Positions 26,091-38,763 of a stretch of DNA of 64,000 nt are shown here, piece by piece. This DNA is from Istiophorus platypterus (taxonomy: Eukaryota; Chordata; Actinopteri; Istiophoriformes; Istiophoridae), in the NCBI GenBank assembly GCA_016859345.1, contig CM029124.1, positions 9,972,501 through 10,036,500 on the forward strand, written 5' to 3'. Within the stretch, counting starts at the first letter, position 1. Each line of letters starts with the position of its first letter. The notes below the pieces were generated by a model that was not told the DNA's origin, made no database searches, and saw nothing but the letters and a program-made list of their open reading frames with translations. The position numbers and the translations under genes were made by a program.

Positions 26091-28356
26091 ATTCAGGCAA
26101 CTATTATATAAGAAAAGCATCAAGTCTACTAACCATTCAGTTTTACATTTTTCAAAAGTAAAACAGTAAACTTATTATCTTATCTTCAATAATAGTGGCT
26201 ATTGTTTGGGTTGTTGTCGACTAACAAAACTGATTACAGAACATGACACATCCGGATCTGCATGGTTTACCAGCTTGGCTAAAACAATTTCCTGGGGAAA
26301 ACCCCAATTTGATTATCTATTACCCTTAACTGTCAAAAGTTATTAATCAAGCAAAAAAGCCAAACATTGTCTTTTTACAGCATCTCAGATGTGATGATTT
26401 CCTGCCTTTTCCCTATTTAATATCAAGGGTTATTCAAATATTCTCAGGGTTTTGTGTGTTGGTTGGACAAAAAAAAAGAAACTCAGGATCTCACATCAGG
26501 CTCTGGGAAATCGGGAGAAGCATGTATCTGACAGGCTAAACATTTAATAGTAAAACAAAAAAATAACTGATAGACAAGAGTTGCAGCCTTAGTATTCACC
26601 TTCTGTGTGTCTAATTTGAAAACCACAAACCTCAAACATGAAAGCAACGGACAGTGAATCACATTAGATATCCTCAATGGTAAAACATCCACCGTTCTGG
26701 TAAAATCTACATTCCAGCGCTGTGACTGTTTTTGATGGGAGAAAACAGCCGCACTCTATCAGCCATTTCGAATTCGATTAAGGCCACAGGCACGGCTCAG
26801 TTAGCCACTCATCACAATGAGTAAAGATGTAATCAATGCACTCCGCTGTGAAACAACTATTGGATTGACACAGTTACCCTCCGAAGATAAATGGAGATTA
26901 GGGAGGCCTCTCTCCCCGTCTCACCAAGTGCAACCCACAACAGCAACGCAATCACAATCACTCCATAACGTTCTTGTTTTTGTCAATACACATAATATGA
27001 ACTTTGATTTGTATTTCATGCCTCAGTCCTGACACTCTGTTTATAGATAATGGTGGGTGGCTTTGACATTGTGGTGCAGAACACCCCATGCCTCTGGTTT
27101 TGAAATATCCTTTTTATATGGTTGAACAGATTTAATGCTACCGTGAAAACGACGTGATTCACCAACCTCTGATCTTTTAACTTCCTTGATGTGAATCACC
27201 CCCTTCTACACATTTTTTTAAGAGCAGCTGTGGTGACTGCACCAGAAGAGAAAAAAAAAAAAAAATTCCCCCTCTCCTTTGGTAGAATGACTTCATTGTT
27301 AATAAGCAGAGGAGACATGGACACGGAAGATCAGAAAATATTGTTATATGATGTTTACCATATTGACGAAGTGTTTCCAAGCGAGCAGGGTTGGCGGTTT
27401 GGAGAGGTTCGATACACAACATGTGGCTCTCATTCTGACAGTGGAAACAGACAGTCTTCATTTAAGAATCAATTATATTTTGTTTTTATCAACGTCCATG
27501 GGGTTTTCCTTAGAAAGGGACCGATAGGAACGTTGATACTGAATAGTCTGTAAAGTTTTAATGGGAAGTCACTAGATATTGCTGAGAAGAGAGCCTGGGC
27601 AGATATCATGGACAAGGGAGAAGCAGTTAGGGCCAGGGTAGACTTGAATCAAATTAGTTTATGTAATGTGTCGACCAGCAGTGTCCTTAGGCGGTCTGAA
27701 GTGTTTATGGCAGTTCCGAATGGCCACACTCAAGAGCAAGGGTGCGATGTTATAATGGAGTTAATGGCGCACACTTTCTCTCCTTGGTGGCACTCGTGGT
27801 GCTGCACAGACAAAAGAACTGGCAAAAGTAGTTGTGCGAATGATTTTTTAAAAAGACATAAATCCTAAGTCCCGTCAAAACGCAGAACTGACCACTTGGT
27901 GTGGGAAGTGGGCATGTGTGTCGGATTTGTCGGTTCCAGAAATCATGACGCCTGAAAGTTGTGGAGGGAGAAGCTTTCAGACACTGACAATCTGTCAAGT
28001 GCTCAGTTTGAAGCATAATGACTCCTTAACAATGATGTATAATACGGATGAAACTTCATGGGAGCTGTCATTTTTTGAAAGGTAACAAACTAATCATTGT
28101 TAAAGAACTAGTGAAATTACAAATTGTTCATATTCTAATAGCAAATCCTGTAGCAGATTCCCACTTATCTTGAAATATGGATAATAAACCCTAGCAACGC
28201 ATTTCACTTTTCACAAAGATGGATGAGAGAAAACTGTCAGCAATGAGAGACTGCAAACAGTTAGCTGCTATAGCTTGTTCCAGAGAGGAGAAGATGACAG
28301 TACATATAGTGTTTGCATTATTGGTGCATGAGCACGGGGTAAGCATGAGTGTGGAC

Positions 28357-28451
28357 ACACATACAGTACACATACACACATACAGTACTCATACACACAT
28401 ACAGTACACATACACACATACAGTACACATACACACATACAGTACGCACAC
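28357..28451. repeat. 19-bp minisatellite, five copies
   Basis: Five head-to-tail copies of ACACATACAGTACACATAC (28357, 28376, 28395, 28414, 28433). The second copy has GTACTC for GTACAC, and the last ends GTACGCACAC. It starts about 900 bp from the ctbp2 start exon. Confidence 0.9.
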
Positions 28452-29161
28452 TAAATAAACATTCCGGGATTCAGTGGCTCTGGTTGCTGCTGAAATAAAG
28501 AATAATTGAGCGAAATAGAAAGGAAAATATGTGGCTTTGTCTCTCTCTCTCTAGCACACACATACACACAAATAAATTCACATCTGCATGCAAATCAATC
28601 CCGCTGCCCCCTACCAAGGGCTCAGAGGAGTGTTGCACTTTATTACAAACTCCCTAGCTCCATCTCTCCAGCAATCGGGAAACACCGAACTCAAGCCTCA
28701 TTCAGCCATCAAACCGACCCCCTCTACACCACAGACACACACACTCACAAACACACACACACAGACACACACACACACACGCTCATGAGTTCTCTCTCCT
28801 CGACAGCATTCACAGGCTCCCTTTTGACACACACAAACACCTGTGCAAAAAAATCCCACTGGCTTTTTCACTGAATTTGTAGCATGGGGCTGAAAAACTT
28901 AAATACCGGTGGAAACTCCTTTTCCATAAAACTGAAGAGGGAATCTTTTTTTTTTTTTTTTTTTTAACGGCTCCAACATAAACCTAATAAAACTAATAAA
29001 CACAGACTGAAAGTCTCACGTGCACACAGAAAGACACAAGCACTCCGGGACCTTAATAATCAACTTCTAGTGAACCGCAAATGTGCAGCCAGCACAAATC
29101 CACTTGTATATAGAAAGCAAAAAGAGGGGAAAGAAAAGGAGAGGAAAGGAGTTTGCCTCAC

Positions 29162-29219
29162 CCTCACAGATCCTGTCCAGCCGCTGGCGTTTCACTTTGT
29201 GTTTGTCGACCAGTGCCAT
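29162..29219 (-). CDS. ctbp2: CtBP2 start-codon exon (coding part)
   Basis: Encodes the N-terminus of C-terminal-binding protein 2, an NAD(H)-regulated nuclear corepressor that docks PXDLS-type motifs. The translation is MALVDKHKVKRQRLDRICE plus the first base of a Gly codon, identical to vertebrate CtBP2 as I know it. The basic KHKVKRQR stretch is the nuclear-localisation segment, with Lys6, Lys8 and Lys10 in the positions reported as p300 acetylation sites in the mammalian protein. ATG is at 29219. The donor GAGG|GTGAGG puts the last exon base at 29162 in phase 1, the same phase as the RIBEYE exon, so both can feed the same downstream exon. RIBEYE lacks this segment. The remaining CtBP2 exons are beyond the left edge, so the gene is partial here. 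Confidence 0.97.
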
Positions 29220-29321
29220 GCTGTCACAGCTTGAAACGCTCTCTCCTCTCTTGATTTTCTATCCACCTCTCCTCCTCAAAGTCTCCAATCCTTCGGAAGT
29301 TAGCTAGCTGATGTTTTATAC
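29220..29321 (-). other. ctbp2: 5' UTR part of the CtBP2 start exon
   Basis: Upstream of the ATG the minus strand has a good acceptor, a pyrimidine-rich tract ending TTGCAATTCCAG|G, with the exon starting at 29321. The exon is therefore about 160 nt (29162-29321) and is spliced to a non-coding exon further upstream. Confidence 0.7.
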
Positions 29322-30309
29322 CTGGAATTGCAAGAGAGCAGGGACAAAGATTATTTTTGAAAATAAGTCCAATATCATTAATGCATATCCATTGTATACA
29401 CAATTACCTATCTCTCTCAATGGGCGGAAAATTCACAACTTAATGCTGATAGTTTTCATTCCCATTTCTTTGATTTTATGTTATCTAACGATCTCTTTTT
29501 CATTAACTGGCTAGTTGACTGATTCGTGAGGGGCCAGGCAGAATATTTAGCATAATTGCTGCCATTTGATGTATTAAACCAGAGGTATCTTAATATAAAT
29601 TTACAACTGCAGTCACCTGGTAGGTCACGGTTAAAACACATCGTATTTAAATTGCCTTACCACAACATACAGAGGCAGGACATGGCACATGCACAGAAGT
29701 GCACATTATGCAAATTACAAACAAGGGAGGTTGTGTACAATACAAAAATCAATTAAATGTAGAGTCAGAGTAGAGTAGTCCATTGAGTTGTGGCTTTAAC
29801 AGCTTTTTAACTTCATGCTCATTTAGAAGCTGAGGAAGTTAAATAACTTTTAGTCACTGTTGCACAACTTAACATCATAATAATCTGATATAATCAGATA
29901 AAGATGTAGTCATGATTTCCTGAAAGTGCTCGCAAGAGGTCCAAGAGTTTTCATCTGACAGCAATCAAGCACAGCGGTTTCTGTTTCAGAACCTTGGCAG
30001 AATCACTGGATTTGCCTTGCAAAGTCCATTCTCCACTAGAGGGAGCCTCATCTCAGATGGCACAATTTATCTAATGGAACTAAGAAATGTCACTTCTGCA
30101 ACCAGAGAACCAAACACAGCAAAAGCAAAGAGTGAGTGAGTAAACAAGGCGTTTTACCAATCATTAATGTTCAGCAGCTAATGGTCCCCTAAAGAGCAAT
30201 CTTCCAAACGGTCGCTGCTGAAGCCTGAGGGACAGGCACAGTTTTTTGGGCAAAGGAAGACAGACAGAGGAGGGTACAAGAACGAATGCACACACACACA
30301 AGCAACTAG

Positions 30310-30311
<2 letters not shown>

Positions 30312-30373
<62 letters not shown>
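30312..30373. repeat. CA microsatellite
   Basis: A pure (AC)n run of about 62 bp, flanked by shorter CA blocks. Confidence 0.95.
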
Positions 30374-30380
<7 letters not shown>

Positions 30381-30895
30381 AAAAGACATGCAACATGACA
30401 AGCAGAAATGCAGGCTTGTGCACACACACAGTCTAAGGGCAGCGAGTCACACAGAGGAATGTGGGTCAGTTAGTCAGCAGACGGGAGGAGGTTGTATCAG
30501 CAGGAATAAAGGCATAAAAAGGGTTGGTGGGAGGGAGAGGAAAGTACCAGGAAAAACATCATCTAACAGGATGAGTACAGTGTGAGGCCATCCACCTCCT
30601 ACATTTTAACTGTATCTCTTTCAGCGCTTGCGCATTTATAACCCTACCTCTGTTTCTTTCCATATTGGCCCTCTGGGCTTGATCCTGGAGCACTGCACTT
30701 TGAGAATGGCTCTCACTTGACTATTCATATGATGATATATTGATATTTGTGCTGTACCTGCAATTATAACCATTATGTTCTGGTGGGGGTGGAAGGCTGG
30801 CTGAGCAATATAGCTGAATGATTAATTGATGCATTGCATTTTTATACGGCCAGCTGTTGGGGCAGGTGGGGGAGGCGGTGCACTGCAGCTAAGTG

Positions 30896-31062
30896 TATTT
30901 AAAAGAAACATCACTGTAGGTGCATTCCTCCTGCGTTCAACGCGCTTTGATCTCCTCTCTCCCTTTGACATCGCCAACACACAGCGCCTTTTTTTCTTCT
31001 TCCGAAAATATTGCAGCTTGCTTCGGCAGTCAGCTGCGCTGCAGCCTCCCTCATCCACAAGG
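30896..31062 (+). promoter_or_regulatory. possible plus-strand TATA box and first exon
   Basis: TATTTAAA at 30896-30903 is followed by pyrimidine-rich sequence and a strong plus-strand donor, CACAAG|GTAAGC at 31061/31062. The interval has no long reading frame. It could be the first exon of an antisense non-coding transcript in ctbp2 intron 1, or chance. Confidence 0.25.
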
Positions 31063-31279
31063 TAAGCCTTCCTGCCAAAGAGCAGAAGACCCACATGTGG
31101 GAGTCAGAGGAGAAGTAATTGAGCAAGAGGGAAAGCAGGAAACAGTCAGTCAGAGGCGGGGGAGTCACACCGCCTTGGCTATGAATAGACCAGAGGAGAC
31201 ATGCATGGGCATCTCGGGCTCTCTGCTGCAGAGCAACAGCACTACAGGTCATGAGTGCATCTCGACATTTAGTCATTAT

Positions 31280-31870
31280 TAGGGATGGAAATTGATGACA
31301 TTTTATTGATACCAATGCAATTATAGATTCTGCTTATCAGTTTGGTTCTCAATTGATCGTGTCCATGATTCCCGATCAATTTTCTTAGTGGAAAATAAGC
31401 AGGCCTACGTAGGTTTTCAGCATCCGTGAAACCGTTTTATTATCTCTGAGTCTTAACAGTGTAAAAAAAGTATTGAAAAGGCATAAAGGCTAGCAACAGC
31501 CTGTCATCATCTAAAATTGATGAAACAACAGAATATTTGTTGAGAATTTGTCTTTATTTAGGTTTTCTTAGTTAAAGGAAAACTGTGCTAAGTCTGCCTG
31601 CTGGTGCTAATGTTACCGTAACATATTTTCCCCTTGCTAACGGACGGGCTAATGGGTGGGAAGCAGTGGCACTCGTGCGTAAAGTGACAAATGCATGGCA
31701 TCCCTGGAATTTAAGCCCATGTTGTGTAGAAAGATGTTTCAGCATTATGCTGGTTTTCCAGCCTCAGAAAACCATGCCAGCATAAATAAAAGGTGTTGAT
31801 CAGCTCTGAAGCATATGATTATGATGGTTTGGGCAATTTGGAACTGGTTCTTTGTTCTGTCCCTATACAT
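31280..31870. repeat. degenerate non-autonomous DNA-transposon-like repeat
   Basis: Starts GGGATGGAAATTGATGACATT and continues with GATTCTGCTTATCAGTTTGGTTCTC, wording I associate with a common fish repeat (GGGATGG.ATTGAT..). The right end, TGGTTCTTTGTTCTGTCCCTA, gives a loosely inverted match. Boundaries are approximate and no transposase frame is visible. Confidence 0.35.
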
Positions 31871-32530
31871 TATTAACTCTCCTGATATGGAGTTCAATTC
31901 ACTGACAATTGCCTTAGTGAATAAACAATAATACAGGCTGCTCTAGCCCACAGGTGCCTGCTAAAAATACCCTATACCAAACATGTGATGGTTATACAAT
32001 GTGAAGACTGGAATAAAATAAAACTATAGCAATATAATACTAGCTTTCTTAAGTCATCAATTTTTTGTAGAAACTGCATCTTAGATGAGTTGATTCATTT
32101 TTAAAAGTGGTTTTAAAATGAAGCAACCACTTGGATTGGAATATAAGGTAAGCTTGGCAGTAATTCAATATAAAGATTCACCTTTTTACCAGTAATTAGC
32201 CAAAGTATATTGTGATGATAGGATCATAAAATGAAAATGGAACACAATTAATTTCACTGCCCGTTAATTTTATCATTTAGATTTTATTTGACTTATGATA
32301 TATAGTATTAACTTTAGGATGATGATTTTTACTTTATCCTCAAGCCCAATAATGAGGTGCTATTTTTTCCACTACATATAATTTAGGCCAATATGTTTAT
32401 GATAAATTGATTCACTGAAAAAGCAGAGTGAAAAAATGTATAAAAAATATTGCTCTATGCATTATTTGAAAAAAATACATCATGCTTTTGATAAACAAAA
32501 CCTCAACTAAGTATCAGTTGTACTATTTGT

Positions 32531-32567
32531 GATATGTGTCATTTAACTAAGTTAAATGACACATATC
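32531..32567. repeat. perfect palindrome, 18-bp arms
   Basis: GATATGTGTCATTTAACT, one central A, then its exact reverse complement AGTTAAATGACACATATC. The bases just outside do not pair. Confidence 0.95.
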
Positions 32568-33118
32568 TTAGCACGACATTTCATCACTTCTCACTAGTGG
32601 TCTCAACTGATGGGATGGCCAACCCTGGTGGCTCAGAGGAACGTCCTCCTCAGCAGTTTGAGAGCTACATTTTTACCCCCCCCCCCAAAAAAAAACCCAA
32701 AAAACAAAACAAAACAAAAAAACAGAATCTGTGGTATACATGACTTTATTTCCATAAATTAATTCCAGCAATTTGACTCATGTATCCACTCCATATCCAG
32801 AGGAAAAAAAAGTCAGACTCCACTAAGCGGGTTGAAAAGTCAACAGCAACTCTGAGCAGAGCTCTCCACCAGTAGAGTGCCAGAGAGGAAGTACTGTTAT
32901 CCTGCAGCCCTTAGCACCCTTGCTGCCGGATTGTTACTTGACTAAGTGCTGTTACGTAACTTAACAATAAGGGGACTGACCTGAGAGAAAATACGTGCTC
33001 GGTGCTGGAGGAGCAGAAGAGAAACAGCGGAGAAAGTCACACATGCATGCAAATGACAGAAACATACAACTCCAGGAATTGTATGGCTTGTTGGAGAAAG
33101 GGCAGGCGCTCTGCTCAT

Positions 33119-33139
33119 CACACACACACACACACACAC
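33119..33139. repeat. CA microsatellite, short
   Basis: (CA)n, about 10 units. Confidence 0.85.
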
Positions 33140-34536
33140 GTAGCAGCGTGTTACTTGTGGCTTGGTAGTCGTGTTCACGAGTTCTCTGACAAGTCTGCAA
33201 ATCTTAGCAAGTCAAATCGTGACCAGAGTATCTGTCGTCAGATCTGATGCAAACCCAACAATATTCTTGGTAATAGGAGATTTCTCTGTCTTTGCTGTAC
33301 CAGGATTTTGACTTTGTGGGCTGGGAAAACCTTTATTATGACAATATAAAAAACTCTGACATTTATGAGCTGTAATATATGGTATGATTTGCGACAAAGA
33401 CATCCGTATGGACCATTTCTGCAGCATAGCCAATCTGCAAATGTTATTTTGTAATCACATCTCGCCCTTCTACTTGGATGCATTTCCCTTCAATCTGCAG
33501 CATCATGCCACCATGCCAAAATGAAACAATTTTCAAGGCATATTAATACATATGCATACACACTGTGTATCTATTCTAATGGACAATATGTTCATCAGCA
33601 TCTCCTGCAGTATCCTGTGCAATGATTACACCCTGTTGTCCCTGCACTACATACATACAAGTTAGTGTCTATATTTTTAAAATGATCCTTCTACAGAAGT
33701 GTGAAGTTACTCTGTAAATCTTTGACTTAGGTGTTTATTTCAACAAATAATCTAAATGCCTCTCAGATGACGGACCTTAGAAATAAAGTTCTTGTTATGT
33801 ATTTTGACAGTGGATAAATTAGTGGCACAGAGTTGACTGGTGTTCAAAGAGAATAGCTTTGTAACACTTGTGAATTTCAGGAAATCTTCACCACAGATGT
33901 GCTCCGACAGCTTCTATAATGTCCCTCAGAGAGACACAAACAGAAGTAAAATTTTCATCAAAATGCGACAAAAAAAGTGAGTGCCGCACCAGGCATTACA
34001 CTGCATTGTTGCAGCTGTTGCATCACTCAAAGAGGTTGTAAATTCACATAGTGCTTCTCCATCTGACATCAAGAAATTTCACAAGCAGAGAGTGTTTTAC
34101 ACTTGAGAAACATGTCTCTATTTCAGCTCTTTATGTTACATCTTGTTCACTTGCACTCATTCTTTTTTTATTCCTTTTGTGAGGAAAAAGCACATAAAAA
34201 GCCAGGCAGCCCAGGAGATCTTGTTTAGGTTGGTTAATAGCACAGAAGAGAGAGAGAAGAGAAAGCGAAGGAGGTGTTTTTCTGACTAAGGCCATATCCC
34301 AGAGGAGCTCTCTGACCAGATTAAGAAACTCGTGAGTTTGGCTAAAGGTGAAAAGACACACAATGAAGTAAAGCAACAGCGTTGACTTTGTCATAACACG
34401 TGTTTGACTGAAATATTTGGGGAGGTGTTTTCATGTTGAAAATAAGAACATCTTGCTCTTTCTTTTTTTAGATCATCAACTGAGCTTCCAGTCCTTGACC
34501 TCAGTGAACTGGTTTGACTATGTGAACTTGATGACC

Positions 34537-34561
34537 ACCACACACACACACACACACACAA
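34537..34561. repeat. CA microsatellite, short
   Basis: (CA)n, about 12 units. Confidence 0.85.
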
Positions 34562-34794
34562 AAGAGACTGGGCTACACAAGTATGGGTTTGTAGTCAAAG
34601 AATAAAGCTGGAGAGAAACTTGGTGCCCTTTAGGCAAACTGAAAAATGACTTGACTTATGATGCTGTAATGTTACTTGGGCAATAATCTAAAAATCTGTC
34701 AGCTTGCTTTCTCTTCCATCTCTAGCTGTTTAAATATCTTTGTTTTAAGTCCAGCCTTGCCTCTGCAGGGAACAGCCACGCACTTCACGCACCT

Positions 34795-35000
34795 TTTTCT
34801 CACATTTTTGGGAAATGCACTTAGAGGAGCGTAGGATGAGGAGATTAATATATCGCTCTCATGTCTGCACATTCGGTATGAACCTACGAACAGGAGCCAG
34901 TTAGCTTAGCGTAAATCCTGGAAACAGCGGGAAACAGCTAACCTGGCTCTGTCTGAAAAGTGACAATATCTGCCTTGTTTGTTCAATTCCTTTCAATTTA
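34795..35000. repeat. dispersed fish repeat (TTAGCTTAGC / GGAAACAGC type)
   Basis: Contains GCCAGTTAGCTTAGCGTAAA, then GGAAACAGCGGGAAACAGCT, then AACCTGGCTCTGTC. I recognise these phrases from a repeat found in many acanthomorph genomes, often near genes. It is non-coding, with uncertain edges. Confidence 0.5.
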
Positions 35001-36780
35001 TCAATTTGTCTTAACCTTAATTATGCTGATTTTTTGTTTAAATGACATATAATGTGTTAATAAGGGCGCTTTAGTGCTGATAGGGAAATGTTTTTACCTT
35101 TAGACCGAGCCAGGCTTGCCGTCTTCTAGTTTTTATGCCAATTCTGGCTGTCCGGCTGCCTGCTCCAGCTTTGTATTTACCATACAGACATGACAGTGGT
35201 ATTGATATTCTCATCTAACTCTTGGCAAGAAAGTAAATATGTATACTTCCAATAATGCTGACTCATTTATCAACAGTAATGAATGAGGTTTAGAAACCAG
35301 GACCACTTGTATGAGATGCCATTTTGATGGACACTAGCTGCAGTAAAGTCTCATTAGTGCACCACGTCACTGGACAGGGACACCTTATAGCCAGCATTCT
35401 GAGGAAGAATTGTGTTGCAGCTACCTAAAGTGACTGCTTAAGAGTCTATGATTTATGTCCCCAAAAGTGCAAGATAGCAGAAAAAGAAGCAGCAGAGAAG
35501 AGAAGGTGGTTAGGGTTTCTCTTCTCTCATTAATCTGATGGTTCGGGCTCCGAGGGGCACGTAAAGCTGTCGCTCAGGCCGTTGATTTACACCCTCCTCT
35601 TCCCTGCCAGCCTCTTTCTTCCTCCAGCCCCACTTGTCTAAATACACCAGTTACTGACAATTACAGCTCTCCTCTTTCTACCTCTCCATCATCATCATCA
35701 CGATTCCCCCAAGTCCGTCAGTCTGTCTATGACTCTTCGTGTATCCTTTTCCCTCCTTTTTGCGCGTCCTGTCAGCTTCTGGCTAATAGAGTCATTTTCA
35801 TTCCCCCTTTTCTCCTTTACATTGCCTTTTCTATGAACCATTTTCCTATCCTCCCCCTTCCCTCTTTCCCTCCCTCCCTACTCCTCTCACATTCCCTCCA
35901 TCTTTCTCTCCTCTCAACTCTAAATGGAATGAGACTGCAGCAGTACTAACTGCTGACTTGGGCTAATGCACAATTTTGTAATAATGCCTATTCGTTTAAG
36001 TCACCCAGGAAACACATAATGGTGACATTATTGTGCACGGCAGCCTGTTAGGCTAACCCATTGAGGCTTTCACCATGGCCTGCATTCCTCCTCTCTCCAG
36101 CTCCTTACATCTAATGAACTAAAACAAAGAGTCTGGCATAAAATCTCCACTGGGATAATTGGCAATTTATTTTTTTCATAACACCACTACACAACACAAA
36201 CCACTGATGACTTAGAACAACACAGAGTTCAAGTTCGCATTCAATTAAGAAGCGTGAACACGTCTCTAAATATTATCCTGGTATTTTTACCTGTGTCTGA
36301 CAGACTACATATTACACACATACGGTATTTACTTATCTCAAATCACAGAGTACACACGCAAGCAAGCAATCACACAAAAAACCAGTGGCATTAAGCTGAC
36401 AGGTAAAAAGGCTGTGTCTAAGATGCTTTTATTGTGGTAATAAATCTGTCTTTTCCACTTTCCTGTTGACACTGACCTCAGACCTTTCTCACTGAAGTAC
36501 AAAGACTAGTATTGAGAGCAGAACTACAGACATGCTAACCTTACATATCTGAACCATACATTTATGAGAATTGGACCTTTCTGTCAAGGTCTCCCTGGGA
36601 CTGGTGGTGATTTTAGTAAGATTTCATTATGATAATTAATCATTTCATGTTTTAAACAAATATGACAAATACTCTGTGGTTACAGCTTCTCTCTTAAGTG
36701 TTTAATATCAGTGAAAGCTGAATACGTTGGAGTTGTGGTTGGTTGGTCAGACAAAATGAGACCGACATTCTGACATTTTT

Positions 36781-36862
36781 ACACACTAAACAATTGATCA
36801 GTTAATCAATAAAACAACTGGCAGATTCATTGAAAATGAAAATAATAGTTACAGCTCTACTG
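36781..36862. repeat. dispersed repeat, reverse-orientation copy
   Basis: CAATTGATCAGTTAATCAAT followed by GAAAATGAAAATAATAGTTA and CAGCTCT. This is the reverse-complement form of the repeat at 25904-26090. Confidence 0.5.
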
Positions 36863-38763
36863 CTTTGAAATTAATCCTCTGGCCTTGAGCTGTTGAGAAA
36901 CTAATTTTACATTAACTATCGTAACAAGCAACTGGATCAGAATTTAAAAAATGAAACAGCATTGTACCCCACTTCTGTTCTACAATGTATATTTAGGAAC
37001 TTCCTCATTCATTCATTATTATTCATAAACTGAGGCTTAGTTGCAGTCTCAACTAATAATCCTCCTAATCAGTTACTTCTTCATAAGCTTTTACAAAAAC
37101 CCATGTGAACATGAAACTGAGCAGAACAACAAGGGTTATATTTATATATTTTTTTCTCTCTTTCTTGTTTTGCACCAAATGAATGGAGATACCACTGTCC
37201 CTGTCTCTCTAAACCTAAAATGACCTGACATATGCAGGCGCAACTGGGTGGAAATTGGTATTATTGAGCAACAGCTGGTAGCAGAGTCTCTGAGGTTGGT
37301 GCCACAACTTCATCCAAAGGGTAAACAATATCTCAGCCAGCACAAACCTAATATTGTGTGTGTACCGACTTCTGTTCTTCAGTTAAAAACAGGTCTTGCC
37401 AGTGATACGTTGTAGTATATAGACTTTTGGATACTGAGGCGTGTGTCTTTGCCATCTCACCTCTACCTTCTCAGCTCTTTAGTACCTTTTCATTCTTCAG
37501 TTAACAGCTCATTAACACAAGGCCAGAGCAAAAAACAGACAAGGTGTCGGTTATCATTTGGCACAACTCTAAACAATATTGCTCCATTTTCTTAAAATAC
37601 CTAACCTTATGTTCACTGATTCTTTTTTCACCTCTCCAGAGAAATATTTTAAACCATTTAACTGTAACACATTAGAAAACCAAAGGAAAGAACAAAGATG
37701 AGATACAAAAAAAGCAATTATATTTTAGTGCTATGGAATAATTATGCATCAGGGAGATGGCCCCTTCAAATTGTTAGAAAAAAAAATAGTAAATGAAAAA
37801 ATGAATGCATTGGAAAAGGGCCAATCTCTTAAAAGAGTCCCATTTTAAGGAGTAAATTTGAGATTTTCAGAGAAACACAGAGCATGACTAATGAGGAGTG
37901 ACTTGTAAAAATGACTGCTTCTGGGTCTAAGGAGCAAAGTGAGGGTTTGTGACAGCATGAACACCCGAAGAAAAACCTTCTTTTCCATGTCAGAAAATTT
38001 ACTCTCCACATAATATACACTTGTAAATCATTTACACGAAATCCCCTCAGAATAGTCTAATTAGATACACTCGTACATTTTTGTGTGTTGAGGTTGGCAA
38101 GTGCTCATTTTAATTGTTGAACCTGACGATCTGTCTTTTCCTACCAATTAACTACTGAGCACCTGATGCATATGCAACAACTGTAAAAGCAATCAGACAG
38201 CAAATTAACTGTAGAGATGAGTTCACAGTCTGAGTGCAAATGCTCATATTTTTCTGTGAGCTCTGGCTCATAATTTCACTCTTCTAGGGGAGTTGAATCA
38301 TGATACAGAAATGTAATTGTCACCACAAGAGGACATCTCGAACCCTTGTCAACATGTATCAAGCTACTGTAACATCAAATCTCCTCTTTGGCATGTAAAG
38401 TTATTGCGAAACAAACAAAAAAAATCAGTATGTCTAATAAAGTGCAACAGATTTTAAAGTAGATTGATTTACTAATAATGTACAGCACATTTAGAGACAC
38501 AGCTTTTTTTTTTTTTTTTTTTTAAATAAATCGACATACTTGGGATTTTCATGTATAACATATCAACATAAAGAAAGCTTAAAAGTCTCAAAAATGCAAT
38601 TTATATGGAAGGACACTGCACTTTATTTGAATAAAATATTTTCCTCATTAATCTTTTGGATGTTTGCAGATGTTCTAATCTGTAGCTTACAAGATTCGTA
38701 AGCAAATGCTGCTGCCAATCATTTTAAGCAATGCCATTTGATTTATTTCATTTTCAAAACCTA

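Noticed and set aside
27191..27553. 120-codon plus-strand frame
   Set aside because: Starts in a poly-Lys run and shows no recognisable motif.
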